From contig NC_088314.1 of the NCBI RefSeq assembly GCF_910592395.1, positions 15,413,998-15,477,997 of the forward strand: a stretch of 64,000 nt of DNA, in the 5' to 3' direction. Position 1 is the first letter of the stretch, and the number at the start of each line of letters is the position of its first letter. Origin of the DNA: Lineus longissimus (Eukaryota; Nemertea; Pilidiophora; Heteronemertea; Lineidae). The notes under the pieces were generated by a model that was given only the letters and a program-made list of their open reading frames with translations, did no database searches and had not been told where the DNA came from. Below are positions 27,271 to 40,075 of the stretch, in pieces. The translations under genes and the position numbers were made by a program.

Positions 27271-30200
27271 GGCAGAATGGTTCTACTTTAGACCAACAAC
27301 CAATCATTCTATTATATATCGTTCAGTAATTAATATACAGGCTGTCCCAAAGAAAATGAACAAACTTACTTCCAAGACCCTCAAAAGCGCTGATCAGGAG
27401 TACCTTTCTAAAGGGATATCAAGATATCACAATATCTCGACGCGGTCTGATAGTCTTAGCTGTGAACATATTCGGGAAGAGCCACTAAAGAACTGAATTA
27501 TTTAATACAACAGTTACTGCAATACCTGTAACAAAATTGCTTAATTTACTGGACCGAATCCTGGTTCCATTTTTCCTCATTTTCTCATTTATTTGCTGAG
27601 GTTTCGATGGATGAATATAAAAAGGGCCAGTGGGCAAAAAGGACATCTCATTGCATTTTGAGATTTTCATCGCTGCACTTTTCAAGGGCCGGAAATGTCT
27701 TGAACGTAATAGGCCTAACATCAAATCAAAAAAAAATGTTGTAGTCTCCATTCTGCGCGGTCAATGATCAGGTTTATGCAAGAGTTGCACGCAAGTCATT
27801 GGCCTGTCACTGATCACTGAGAACAGTCAAGCATGCGACAACCAACCAAAACCATGATAGAAATTATCCATTCATGAGTTGACGGAATCCAACCCATTTT
27901 ATTATATTCGCCAGATCTTCGTTTAAATAATTACTCTTACATGTATGTATACGTCATTACTCTGCATCATATATCGGAAATACATTATTATTACACTACC
28001 AAATTAAATGGATGTCCTTATATTGTATCCGTACCACAAGGTATATTCACTTACATGTAATAGATTAAGTCGTGAGCATTTTCGTGAATCGGCCAGTTCT
28101 CGATTGATGAATTGGGAAATCAATTATTGCGGCGCGTGAATATTCGGTCACCTCCCAGGTCTCAGCTTAGAGGAGAGATTTCGGTGTAAAGGAAGAAAAA
28201 AACTAAAATCCATAAGTTTTATCATTTGATGCAGAAATATTTGTGAATGTCTTTTGTGTGACCTCCTTTCTTGACATTTAGTAACATACAAGGAACGTCT
28301 CGAATTCCATTGACATCTCAACCTTTGATTGACATATTCAACCAATGGAGATACCTTACTTCCTGTTACTGAATTGTGATTCAACTTCAAGTTCAACTAA
28401 GATGTATTGAGTCGTTATCATTCTCCTTGTTGCGTTCCAGCTGCCCCTCGCTTGAATCTGGTATAGATGAACCACCACATCACTTTCGGGTATTGTTGAA
28501 TTCGAAGCCTCCCAATTAAAATATGTATGTCATCGCACCGAGATTTACCCCTGTCTCTATTGGAGCGAGGAAGTTATTCAAACTGGGCATAATGACACAT
28601 GCAGGAGCTTCGCAGGGTGTCGCCAGGTAGAGATGAGTTCACGGGTAATGTTACAGAAACCATATTGTAGCCGAGCGTAACGATATTTATCATCATACTG
28701 CACGGAATCAGTCGTTACTTCCAAGAACTGAGGTTAAAGTTAGGATCAGGTTGTGAGTCCCGACGGTTCCATGCGTCATTGGTTCAATGTGTCCCAACTG
28801 TGAGGGGATATTCAGACAAACTGACTCTAACTCTACTTAACCTCTAACCTTCCCTCTACAATCATATGCAATAATATTGAGCTTGAAATGAGGAATAACC
28901 CATAGTCAATGCTGTAAGGCTAATGGTTGAAAAGGTAAAATGTCAGAAGAGTTGTAATTAGACCCAATATAATTAAATGGAACGCATTGAAATGTGTGCT
29001 TACGGCATTATGAACCAGTTTGTCCCCTTTCGGCATGATATAGATACATGTATCGCTGTGTTCGCGACGTCATGGAAGTTAGTAATGGACGATAATACCG
29101 TGAATAACTTTGGTCAAAAATACGTTCGATAGTTTTGGTTATTTGAAAATAAAGATTGTGCCATCATGCGTCAAAAATTATGTATTTCTTAACTTTATCA
29201 CGCGCCGTATGAACTACACTGTTTCTTCCTGTATCCTACTTGGGTGTCATGGCTGCGTATATCATGGAATAAGCCTGTCGTAGACCAATTTTCGAATACT
29301 AAAGGAACGAAATTAGATATCACACTAAGTGGAGATTACTGCTTCGTACCTGAGAGAGAGACGTATAGGTAGTCATTCAAACCTCGAGACTGTAAATAGA
29401 CTATGCATGTATAGTAGGCAGGCACTGCATCTCAGTGAATGAAGTATGTACATCCCGCTGCATGTTAGTGAATTAAGTAATGTACATGCACTCTAATGCT
29501 GCGAACGAGGCAAAGTTCTGACCTGGTGTATTCTTTGGTGTATTCAAAGGTCATGTTAGGTTTCTTTTCATGAGATTATTTTCATTTTGTATCAACCAGG
29601 TTTCTAGAGATACTACCCGTCAAGGACATGACGTGCAGCGGTACCAAAACCCCCGTAGTCAAATAGCTATTTGATGGCAAAATGACATAAGAAGGGCATT
29701 GCTTGAAGCTCATGTTTATATCTGTTTATTACATGCATTCCTATTTGCAAGTATATATACTCCTAGAAATAAAGGTAATTGAGCGTTAAAAAGTTTTTCA
29801 GCCAATATATATATTCGAAGTGAAAAACCTTTAATGTTTTTCAGAGTCACTTAAACCAATGTAGTAGGGGATTTTCATTTTACCGAAAACATCAACGTGA
29901 TTCATATTTCTGTTTGCTGAAAAACAGCTCGAAAACATGTATTTTCCAGAGTGTATATTGATTGTAACGGTGGTTAGTAAACTTCGTCAGCATCTTGTCA
30001 TTATCAGCGCCGTAGTCGTCGTCGCAGTAGTCTACTGCTTGAGCACACGTTCAACACAATCACTGGATGGACAATGATTCCAATATTTTTGCTGGATATG
30101 ACCAAAATTTTAGACAATATTGCTTCTGAAAAGATACTGAAATGCTCTATAATCCTGTTGCGTTTTCTGTTTTACCAGGTAATAAGATTTCCAAATACTC

Positions 30201-33200
30201 AAAATGATATTACCTGTACCTCACAATGCACAAAAAACCCTTCTTATCTCATTGGAGAGGTTAACGGAGTATAATTTATATTACGATGAGATACACAAAC
30301 AGTGAGATGGAATATTCCTCTTTGGGCAAGTGCTCAAATTCTGTGAGATTATTTCAGCAAATCACCCCCAAAGAATAGATGAATCAGTTTTTTATGAATA
30401 TCAAGTCCATGTTATTATATTACAATATGAATTTTCAATTTTCTTAACCATTTTACAAAAACATTTAAAGGCCTCGCGAAAAAATTGTGATAATGTTGGT
30501 GGCGTTTGGGCAGAATCATTACCACTGACATTACTGCGGTCTTTCACCCCTGCAAGAGAGGCAGGTAGTAATAGATAACGAAAAGGTGTCCCCATGATAA
30601 ACAGATTTATTTTCGGAAATAGATGTCACTTTACACCTCTTCAGGACTTCGATTTACATATAACATAAAAACAGTTGTGAAATGATTCGGTTTGTACAAT
30701 GTGGACACCGATTGTTGTTAAGACATAATCACAGGGCATAAAGAATAAATGAAGACTAAGAATGTGGCAGCAACACAACATCACAGCATAATATGGGATA
30801 GTTGATTTTTCACTGATGAAGAAAAGTCCGAGATTTTCTTTTATTTATCTCTGGGTGTCATCAGGGATGAACGTAACAGTGTCCGAGAAGATGATAACAG
30901 AAATACATTCTAACGTGGGATCTTAAAACCCACACTGACTCGAACACACATATTTAACGCCACTGCCATTGTGCTGTTTACGATGCCTTTGATAAAATTG
31001 GGTCAAGACTCGGCTGAAGTCAAGTATATCTACGACCACTTGGTCTGGCCTCAAAATACAAACCAGGCAATTCCAAGCTTGTTAAACTCGAAAGCGATCA
31101 TTCGAAATCCTATTTTTTACCACGTAGAAGTGTTAAGTTAAATTACGTTTTGAATGAATGATATTTGTTAACACTGTTTCGAAGGTGAACCGCAATCAAT
31201 TATTTTTTTAAATCAGGAATTCGTTCTGTGTGAGTGCGCGATATATTCCTATCCCTATATATCTATTCCTTCGTGATACCAGTTAAAGATTCCCATAGTT
31301 CTCAGTCCCTTCCAGCAGCGCAGCTGAACAGCAAACTAACCTTGGCAGATAGTTACAGCATGATTGGGAATATCATACGCACACCCTTTTTGACTCATTA
31401 CAAAACTTCAATGTGCGGCATTATCACAGCAATCTGACTTACAATAACTTGCATACATGTTCAAGCTAAAATACAAAATCTGCATGTATTTCAATCTTCT
31501 ATCAATAAAATAGTCTAGAGGTTGTTATGAGCATGGTAACTTCGCCACACCCCTTTTTATGCAGCGGTCAACGCAAATCATATACCCTGATCAGGGGTCA
31601 CCGCTATTTTAGGGAATTCAGAGTCAATTCCTCCGTCAAACTTCCGTCGAAAAGAAAGAAAAAAGTACAGTCATGTAGTGTTAAATACCATAATGTTATG
31701 TAAATAAGAATTACCTGTCGACATCTTCGTCATTTTTAACTAATGTAGTCAGTGAAAAAAACGCAGGAAAAGTGGGAAACCCCTGACGATTTCATTTCAA
31801 GTCCTGAGTGAATTAGCATCGAATCCCGACCTCAGAAAACGAGCAAAGTCGAGACTTTGCTTTTTTCCGCAAGTTCGATTGCCTGACCAATGCGTACATA
31901 TTTCTCGTTGGCCACTGCATCACAGGACAACCGTATACGTAGCAATTAGAACGCAGCCGGGTCTTGTGTTGGACCCGGGCAGAACGTACATGCGTCTGCT
32001 TAAGTTCGCAACGCCCTCGATACGCTTTTTAGAGTTGCAGTTGATGCCAATTGATGCCAGTACGTTAGGATATCTTATTTGGACTTGGTGAATCATTAGA
32101 GGGCTATGGACCCGGGTATAGCCGTTAACCTACCTGTACATCGTTTTTGCGCAGAAAGGACCACATTTACACTTTCTGGCACTCGTTTTCAATGGACCTG
32201 AGTTTTTCCGACCACTAGAGAATGATAATGACAGATACATACTCGATCCACGAACATTACGGGAGTAGACCAAGTTCGACATTTTCTTCCATCACTCATG
32301 ACATGCACGACTTGATAAGTAATCTGTCTATCTTTCAATGGCAGGCAAACTTCCTATATTGAATTCAAATATATGACACCCAACACGTTAGAAAAACAGG
32401 TTGGTGTAACAAACCTATGGTCTACCCAAACTGAACATGTTGAAGGGCATCGATTGACCATTTGTGTCAAGTAGGGCGTAAGATCTGTTTGGTGACCAGC
32501 CAGTCGATTATTTTAATTATCACGGGAAAATAGCTGGTTAAGGTAGATGCTGTCCAGGGTCGAAATTTGATGAGCTTATCAGTGCGAATGGCGGTCTTTT
32601 GTCGTCAATTACGTTGATAAATTATCCTCAACAATGCAGGGCGAGGACCAAAGCGGACAAAGACAAGTATTGTGATTTTCGAAGTATCGGAAATTTTCAA
32701 TACAGTCACACGTCTTTCAATTTCCTCGCCAAGACAGTGCAGCCGCAAGCCATGAGCTTACATACAGCCCCCTGGGCTCCCCCGAGGATGTGGTACGCAT
32801 ATATTCCAGTCTAGGTTTGTCATATCACCTGTGTACGGCGGTGCCAGTTTTCTAACAAAATGCCATGTCAGCTTAATTGTAATAAACCTTGCTTGAAAAA
32901 GACTGTTCTACTCAACATTTGAACAGATGACCAACCACGCTGATAATTACGCATGCGTGTAAAGGGGACCAGTCGGATGCCAACGGTTCTCTGATAATAT
33001 GGGGGATATGCTGTGTAAACTACCTCATTTGTGTCTGATAAAAACGTGACTTATACAACACCTTTATTTCAATGGATCAGCCATATAGAGTGTCATCTGA
33101 GCAAATATGCTGCTTCTCATTATCAAAGGCTGAAATGAGCTCTAACGCAGACGGAGAATAAACTCAGTATGAAATGGTATGACCAATAGAAGGGCGGTGT

Positions 33201-35232
33201 TTGGCCTAACAGATGCCTCGGGACACAATGAGCAGACACTACTGATGAAGACAAAGACCTAATTAGGCGAGAATGCATGATTCTCATCTAAGAATTTTAA
33301 CGATTAAGTTGCATTTAAGTCTCTGGGACATTAATATTCGTCTGTTTTCGAAATAAATAATTTTGTAGACTTTGGCGGAAGTACGTGCATGTGTGTGGCA
33401 TTTCCAATTAACGAGTCAAGTTTTTTCCCCCAAAAGATTCACCAGCTAAAGATGAGCTAATAATCGATACAAGAAATCAACAACTGCAGTGTTTAGCGAA
33501 AATGTCAGGAATTTCATTTTGGTGGTCGATAATTTTTTCAACTGAAAAAAATTGAGACTGTGTTTTGTGATTAAAGACACTCACGAAAGCTTGGTTATCC
33601 AGCAGATACATTTGTTAGAAGAAATGCGCGACGCAATATTCGACTGAAATACCTTTTTTAGATTTGCGACACCGTGTTTTTAATAGTGGTAAGCTTTTGT
33701 TTCCTTTTAAATCAGGAAGAAAAGACTTCGCGAGATATGTGTATCTATTCATGTAGATAATTTGACCTCAGAAATGTATGTGAATCAGATCATGCAGTTA
33801 ATAACGTACCGGCTGAACCTTCCGAAGGACACTGGGAATAGACGACACTTCGAGCAGACCATTGTTTCTTATCGGTCTGTCACCAGACAGGCGAGGTCTG
33901 TTTCCAACTACAATGTAGTTGATTTCCGTACATGTCACGTACATATGGATCTCGCCATTTCTCAATTGTGAAATTATAGTGAAACCTGCAATATGACGGC
34001 ATGTCGAGCCTTTTGTAACTTATAGGCGTTTTCAAATATCACTGTACTTTTGGGGCTACTCTGCCTCAGTTAATACCTGGCCGATTTTTTTTAAAATTTT
34101 GCCTTTTCTTAAATCTAATTTTGGATACCAACACAATTTCTAGTATAGGAAAAGGTTTTGTAAATTAAGTAATTAAGATACTTTTGTTAAATAGAGCACT
34201 TTTACTATTGTTTGGGGGGGGGGTCTGATAGTTATGTTAAAATGAAACTTGACACTTGACACTTGACACTTTTCAAAATAAAGCTAGAAGTCAAAATTGG
34301 TAATGTCCAATTGGTCAGTTTCAATTTATGCTATCCAGAAACTTTGATCTGTCTAATTAACAAATATATGTAGACAAAAAAGCATACTGAGACGATATTC
34401 TTCCGTGTTTAAGTTTGAGGCAAATGCAGTTATTGATGCCGCCATTGCAGCAAAAATTAAAATGGTTACTTGTACTTTCGCCAACGCAACAACCATATTT
34501 TCATGTGAATCAATACTGACTGCAGGCAACAAACGGCTGTGATCTTTTCGACTGAGCTTTTTAAAATATTTCTCATGCATTGGCAATCGTATTGAATTCA
34601 AGTTTACAAATATTGAACACAAAGTAGGATATTATAATTTCACACGATTTTATTCAATTAAATGTGTTGTGAAAACGTCGATTGAGGTACATGTAGATTC
34701 CACGGCCAATTTTGCCAATATTGCGAATTTTGCTAGTTTTAGTTTTGTTCTAAAAAAAGTACAGAAGTTGGGTACCTGAATTGTTGTGTGTATGGACGCA
34801 AATGTCCAGTTCTGGACCACGAGACCTAATTGATGATGATGATGATGATATTATTCATATCAAAGTGTGTACCAAATATCAGTTACCAACTAACAATTTG
34901 CGAAAAATTATTTTACTTTGAAAATCAGGACATTTTCCTATTCGTGATAGAACTTTCGAAAAAAATTCAACAAATTACGTCCATGCTTCCACATCTAGTT
35001 GAGTTGAATATTCCTTTTTTTTCAAAATATGTTAGTGTTAGCATAACCTCAATAGCGCACCTTTTAGTGCATAAAAACGTTAAAATTGTGTTGTTTTCAT
35101 GATGATTCGAAATAATTGAGGTTCCATAACTTTTATCACAAGTAGCCATTTTATCACGTTGTTTGAAAGATATATTTGACATATCGCTACGCTTATAACA
35201 TGCGCACTTGTACATGAGCTGTCTGGGCAAGA
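27271..35232. other. No gene seen
   Basis: It begins with ATACAGGCTGTCCCAAA (about 27335), which resembles a common DNA-transposon end. A patch at about 33190-33300 with a CTAATTAG palindrome (33259-33266) is a possible regulatory site. Otherwise unique AT-rich sequence, with GAT repeats near 34832. Confidence 0.6.
34832..34849. repeat. GAT trinucleotide microsatellite
   Basis: About six GAT units. Other short arrays are the GAC run near 27203-27220, a CA run near 4441-4452 and three tandem ACTTGAC units at about 34248-34271. Confidence 0.9.
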
Positions 35233-35297
35233 TAGCGCAGTGCTGTGGACAACCAACCTCATCGCAATGAACATCGTCCACATACTGCTGCAATGCC
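35233..35297 (+). repeat. Dispersed repeat, copy 1 of 2
   Basis: The words CAACCAACCTC, CGTCCACATACTG and CTGCAATGC occur here in the same order and spacing as at 55523-55590. Similarity ends soon on both sides. The family is not recognised. Confidence 0.6.
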
Positions 35298-35708
35298 AAA
35301 TCACTTTAAACGATCATCTGTGCAGACAACACGAAAACCAAAAAAACTATACTCTCTTTCAGTATACCACTGGAACGGCTTTACAATGTTCCCGTTTAGC
35401 CACCTAGCGGCAGTTGTTGGCGACTAGGAGCAATGTCAATGTAATTTGAATGCGCATGCATTATATTGTCGCTTTAAAATGCCTGATGAATTAACGGAAT
35501 GAAGAAGAAGATGGAGAGATACTGTTAATTTCTTTGCATAGCTCTATACAACTTTTAGGCTATCGACTAAACATCGCCTTTTATTGAGAATGTTGACTTA
35601 TAGCACCATTTCATGCTCAGTTACAGGGTTTGAGAGTTTCTCTTTTCTCTTAATTGACCTTTCATGCCATTGAGAGACTTGGCTGAGTGGATGTAGATGA
35701 TGTCATCG

Positions 35709-36011
35709 GAAATATCAGATGTAGGTTTAAAAATAAACTAAATCACTGGCAACAATATTGGCAATGTCAGAGGTAGGTTTAGAATAAAACTAAATCACTG
35801 GCAACAATATTGGCAATATCAGAGGTAGGTTTAGAATAAAACTAAATCATTGGCAACAATATTGGCAATATCAGAGGTAGGTTTAGAATAAACTAAATCA
35901 TTGGAACAATTGGCAATATCAGAGGTAGGTTTAGAATAAACTGAATCATTGGCAACAATTGGCAATATTAGGTGTAGGTTAAGAATAAAACTAAATCATT
36001 GGTAACAATTG
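35709..36011. repeat. Minisatellite, six units of 48-52 bp
   Basis: Units start at about 35709, 35761, 35813, 35865, 35913 and 35962, with lengths 52, 52, 52, 48, 49 and 50. The shared core is GAGGTAGGTTTAGAATAAA followed by CTAAATCATTGGCAACAATT. The shorter units lack an ATT in the CAACAATATTGG part. The array ends abruptly at both sides. No open frame or known family. Confidence 0.95.
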
Positions 36012-39000
36012 GTCCTCATGCTTGGTCTTTTAAAGTTATGCTGCATGTATATAACAATGATTCAACGACACACTTTAAGTTTGTGTAACTATACATGAAA
36101 TTGATATCACCAAAGAGCACATTATGCATTTTTCAATGAAGGGTTTCCTCCAGATTCACTTCTGTAAGGTCAATGACAACCAATGTCAAAAACCCATATA
36201 CAGTTCTTATAAGATTCTTAGTTGAGGTCAAACCAGGTTTCGAGTACATGAACACGTACATCAGTGGCATGATTATTATAATAAGATCTTGAATTCATAC
36301 CTAAACTATGATAGGTTAGAAATATAAGGTTTGCATACAAAATGTCACTAAATTGTGTTAAGAACAAAGACCTAGAGACTCATCATTTCACAAAGTTAGA
36401 TCATCTTGTTCGATTTTCAGTTATGTGCGACATGAGTCACGGGAATATGTGGTATATTCTGGTTGATAAGTGGGCAGTACGGGGCGTAGGGGCTGAAGTT
36501 CATTACGAAAAAACGATACGGACCTGTCGAATCTGCAGCCAGCTCCATGTCACCAGTTGACTGGTTCCAGAGTGCCTGTACTGGAATCAGCACTGGCCTA
36601 TGAATAGCACAAGGTACCAGGGATTGCATTGATGGCGTTGTCGGCAAATTGGCTCACATTTGATTGAAACATTAAAAAGTGTTCAAGTAAAAAAAGTAGT
36701 TACATTGGATCCCTTTAATATCTGGGTTTTTTTTGGGGGGGGGGGGGGGTTTATTCAGTTCTTGAAGAAAAAAAAGTTTATCTAAATTTGAGAATGCTTG
36801 ATTTTGTGACTGGTCGTTCCTTTCCACTGTTGTTCGTGTAGAGAGGAATTGTTTTTTGTTATTGGCCAATTACCACCGTTTATACTTACCAATTCATCGA
36901 TTCCCGTGCCTGGGTGAACCGACTGCGGCATTCCGATGATGAAAACTATGAATTCCACTTTCCCGCCTGGCATTTTATTGAACCTAATACTAACCGTCTA
37001 TTTATAATATTGATGGATATCGATTTGATTGCCCAGACCGAGATTTATTAATTAAGCAAAAGACCGATCTCGGCGGAAAAAGACTGACATGACTGCGGTG
37101 CATAAAATGGTCATCGAGTGCACTGCGCTGCGACGTCCTTGAGCAGAACATTCATTGATTTGTACTATTCTCTGCCATCTAAACTAATATTCATATAGTT
37201 TTGTTGTAACTGGTCTGTGAAGCGCACGCTATAAGTGGTCGTCTCCACGTCAAAATGTTCACATAATATTATAAGAACATTCGTGACGGTTTAGCATGGT
37301 AGCTGGAAGAAATGTCTTTCAGACTTACAACAGGTCTAATCTTAAATGATGTACTCTTTCGAAAAAAATTCCGCGATTCATATAGAAATAAATAGTGAAA
37401 TAAAACTATTTTGTACATTGTACTTCCTTTCAGCTCTATTCGACCATGCTCACCGTGTGTTGATCCTGACGTTCCATTAGGTCGCTTGTTCATTTGATGC
37501 TACTGCTGTGATCATGACCCATTTCCCAGATTTTTGTTGACTAACATTGACTAGCACTAATTTTGATGATTGAAAGCTTTTTTTTTTAAATCAGAAAATT
37601 TCTTGAAGTCGAAAAATGTACATTGTTTGAAGATACGGCTAAGTATGCGTCTCTCCAAAACATGCAATATACAGTTCTCTAGTCATGAAGCACAACGGCC
37701 GTCTGATCGTGACTAACATAGATGCTGCAAGGCATCACGGCGAAGTCTCGCTCATATTAACGAATAAAATCAGTTTTCGAATAGTAGGAACAAATATATG
37801 CCTTTTAATCGATTAGGCTAACTGTAAGCAATTGAATCAATATTTTCAACATCATCAGCTAAGTTCAAAGTCTCATGTCTGAGTAAGCAAAAAAGAGAAC
37901 GAATCAACGCATAATTAATATCTGCATATCGTTGCAGAGCCCTTTATACACAATTGTAAGCCACGTTAAATAAATGAATTGCTAATAAGTCATGTAAGTG
38001 ACCTAAATTGAAATAACTATTTTTAATTCACGTTTTGTTTTGAAAACATAGATAAAAACTCCACAAGAAAGTCAGAGGTCATTCGATTAGAATAGGGCCT
38101 ACAAGGAATAGTGCATATTCGATTAGAATAGGGCATGCATGTATTTTAAAGAAATCCATAATTTATGATTAACTTTTATTAAGGCTGCTGGAATTTATGG
38201 GCTGGTCGATCAGATAACGAAAAAGCTAACTACATTGTCAAGACATTGTACAGAAAACGTAATCAGAAAACTCGAAATTAAAATTTTATTCACGGTACAT
38301 GTAACTCCTAAAGTTCGTTGAGAGCTCTGATGTTGGACTAGTGATTTTCCTATCTGGCATTATGCACATCAGCTCTCTGTATCTTTGTAGGCAGAAAAAG
38401 ACTGCGTTAAAACAAAAAGTGCAAATAGTCATTGAGTACTTTGCGCCTCTGGCTTTGATTCGATAAATCTGATTCATTTCGATCTTTGTATGATTTCAAT
38501 AATCGTATACCTTCGGGTTGTGCAGATTACTCGATGGTCAATTTCCGTGATGTGTGACTGCCTCGGGCTGTCAGTGATCTTTCTCATGAGGTGTTTGTTG
38601 TCTTCGCACTCTCAGAGGCGTTGTGTATACATTGTTACGACTTTTCAAATTTATTAATCATTGATTTGTCTAAAACATATTCATGATACTTGTATGTCTG
38701 AAATAATCGATCTTCCACAAAAACGTCCTACATTCATCGTTGGTTCTTCAGCACCATTTCGAGTACACAAAATGATATGATAGGCAGGTTTCGCAACATC
38801 TATGAACATCGAAGTACAAGTGATCAACTTCTGGATGAGTGATCAAGTTCTGAACGATTCTTTACGCGATCCTCGTAATTCTTCTTTACAAATATAGTAG
38901 TTCGACGAATCGGGATTTTTTTATAAAAGGTCATCGATAAAGTACCTTACATACATTTGTACTTCGGAGCTCATCCTAAAGGTTGTGGAACCTGCCTATA

Positions 39001-39888
39001 ACCTGCCTATTGGTATTTGTCGAACATGTCTCTCCTTTTTTCCATCGGTTATAGCACGTTATAACTTTTATAAGAATATGAATGACAAGTTGTTTGTCTC
39101 AACATGCATAACCCAAAAAACGGGGAAATCCAAAAAGCGTGTCCAAGGAATAAACTCCTGTAATCCAATTTGGTTCACGGTCTTGAAATAGCATGGAGAT
39201 GCGTCTATCGTGAACTATCTCGTTGCAAATATATCCTGGTTACCGAAATGTTTTATCATACAAGCCATACTCTTTTTGTGAGTTATTAATAAGGGCATTA
39301 TATATATTGTATCACAATTTATTGACATTGCTCGGGAAACCCTAAACCAGTCTTAAGAGTCGATGCCTGCATATCAAGTGCCGAGACTGGTAATGTTCAG
39401 TTGATCAAGTTATGCTCGATATGGGGAGGGTCTGTATAGCAACGGCGAATAGCTGAACTCGGATAATTCTAAATACCACTTCGAAAGATACATTTGAAAT
39501 ATTCTGATCGATCAATTCCAAATTGGTCAAGGAATATAGTATGACCTTCTATATGTAAGTACCCCGGCTTCCAGTTGACAATTGCGCAATGGTCAAAAGT
39601 CATGAAAGAAGTCGTAAAATATTTTCTCGTTCCTCCGACTGCACTTTAGCCATATAAAATATCAGAAAAGGCTGTTGTGACAAGATACAATCTCAGTGGG
39701 AAAGGAGTTTTTCTGTATGTACATGTACTACGCGATTTTGATGTTCTCTTGAGCTTTTTTATGAACAACTGCTTTCCAATATTGACATTTATTCAGGGTA
39801 CCCGGTTAACTGATACAATGAATAACAAAGATACAATGAACACAAATTCACTGATGCGTCATCTGTATTATTGAAAGAGACTGAATTT
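36012..39888. other. No gene seen
   Basis: Contains the G15 run (36735-36749) and a short direct repeat ATTCGATTAGAATAGGGC (about 38081 and 38119). No domain-bearing frame on either strand. Confidence 0.6.
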
Positions 39889-40075
39889 GAAATGCATTTC
39901 AAGACTCTCGTGTTTAGACTCACCGACTCCCAGAGGTATAGGTTTCAAACGCCAGGGGGCTCTGACATGTCCGATTGAAAATAGACGGAACTGCAGGGCA
40001 ATGGATGTTTTGGAAATGCATTTCAAGACTCTTGTGTTTAGACTCACTGACTCCCAGAGGTATAGGTTTAAAACG
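39889..40075. repeat. Two near-identical 63-bp copies, 124 bp apart
   Basis: Copies at 39889-39951 and 40013-40075 start GAAATGCATTTCAAGACTCT and differ at about four positions. The 61-bp spacer is present once. High identity suggests a recent local duplication. Chance frames run through on both strands because each copy is nearly stop-free; no protein is recognised. Confidence 0.85.

Noticed and set aside
35709-36011. CRISPR-like array
   Set aside because: The units are contiguous minisatellite repeats with no unique spacers, in an animal genome.
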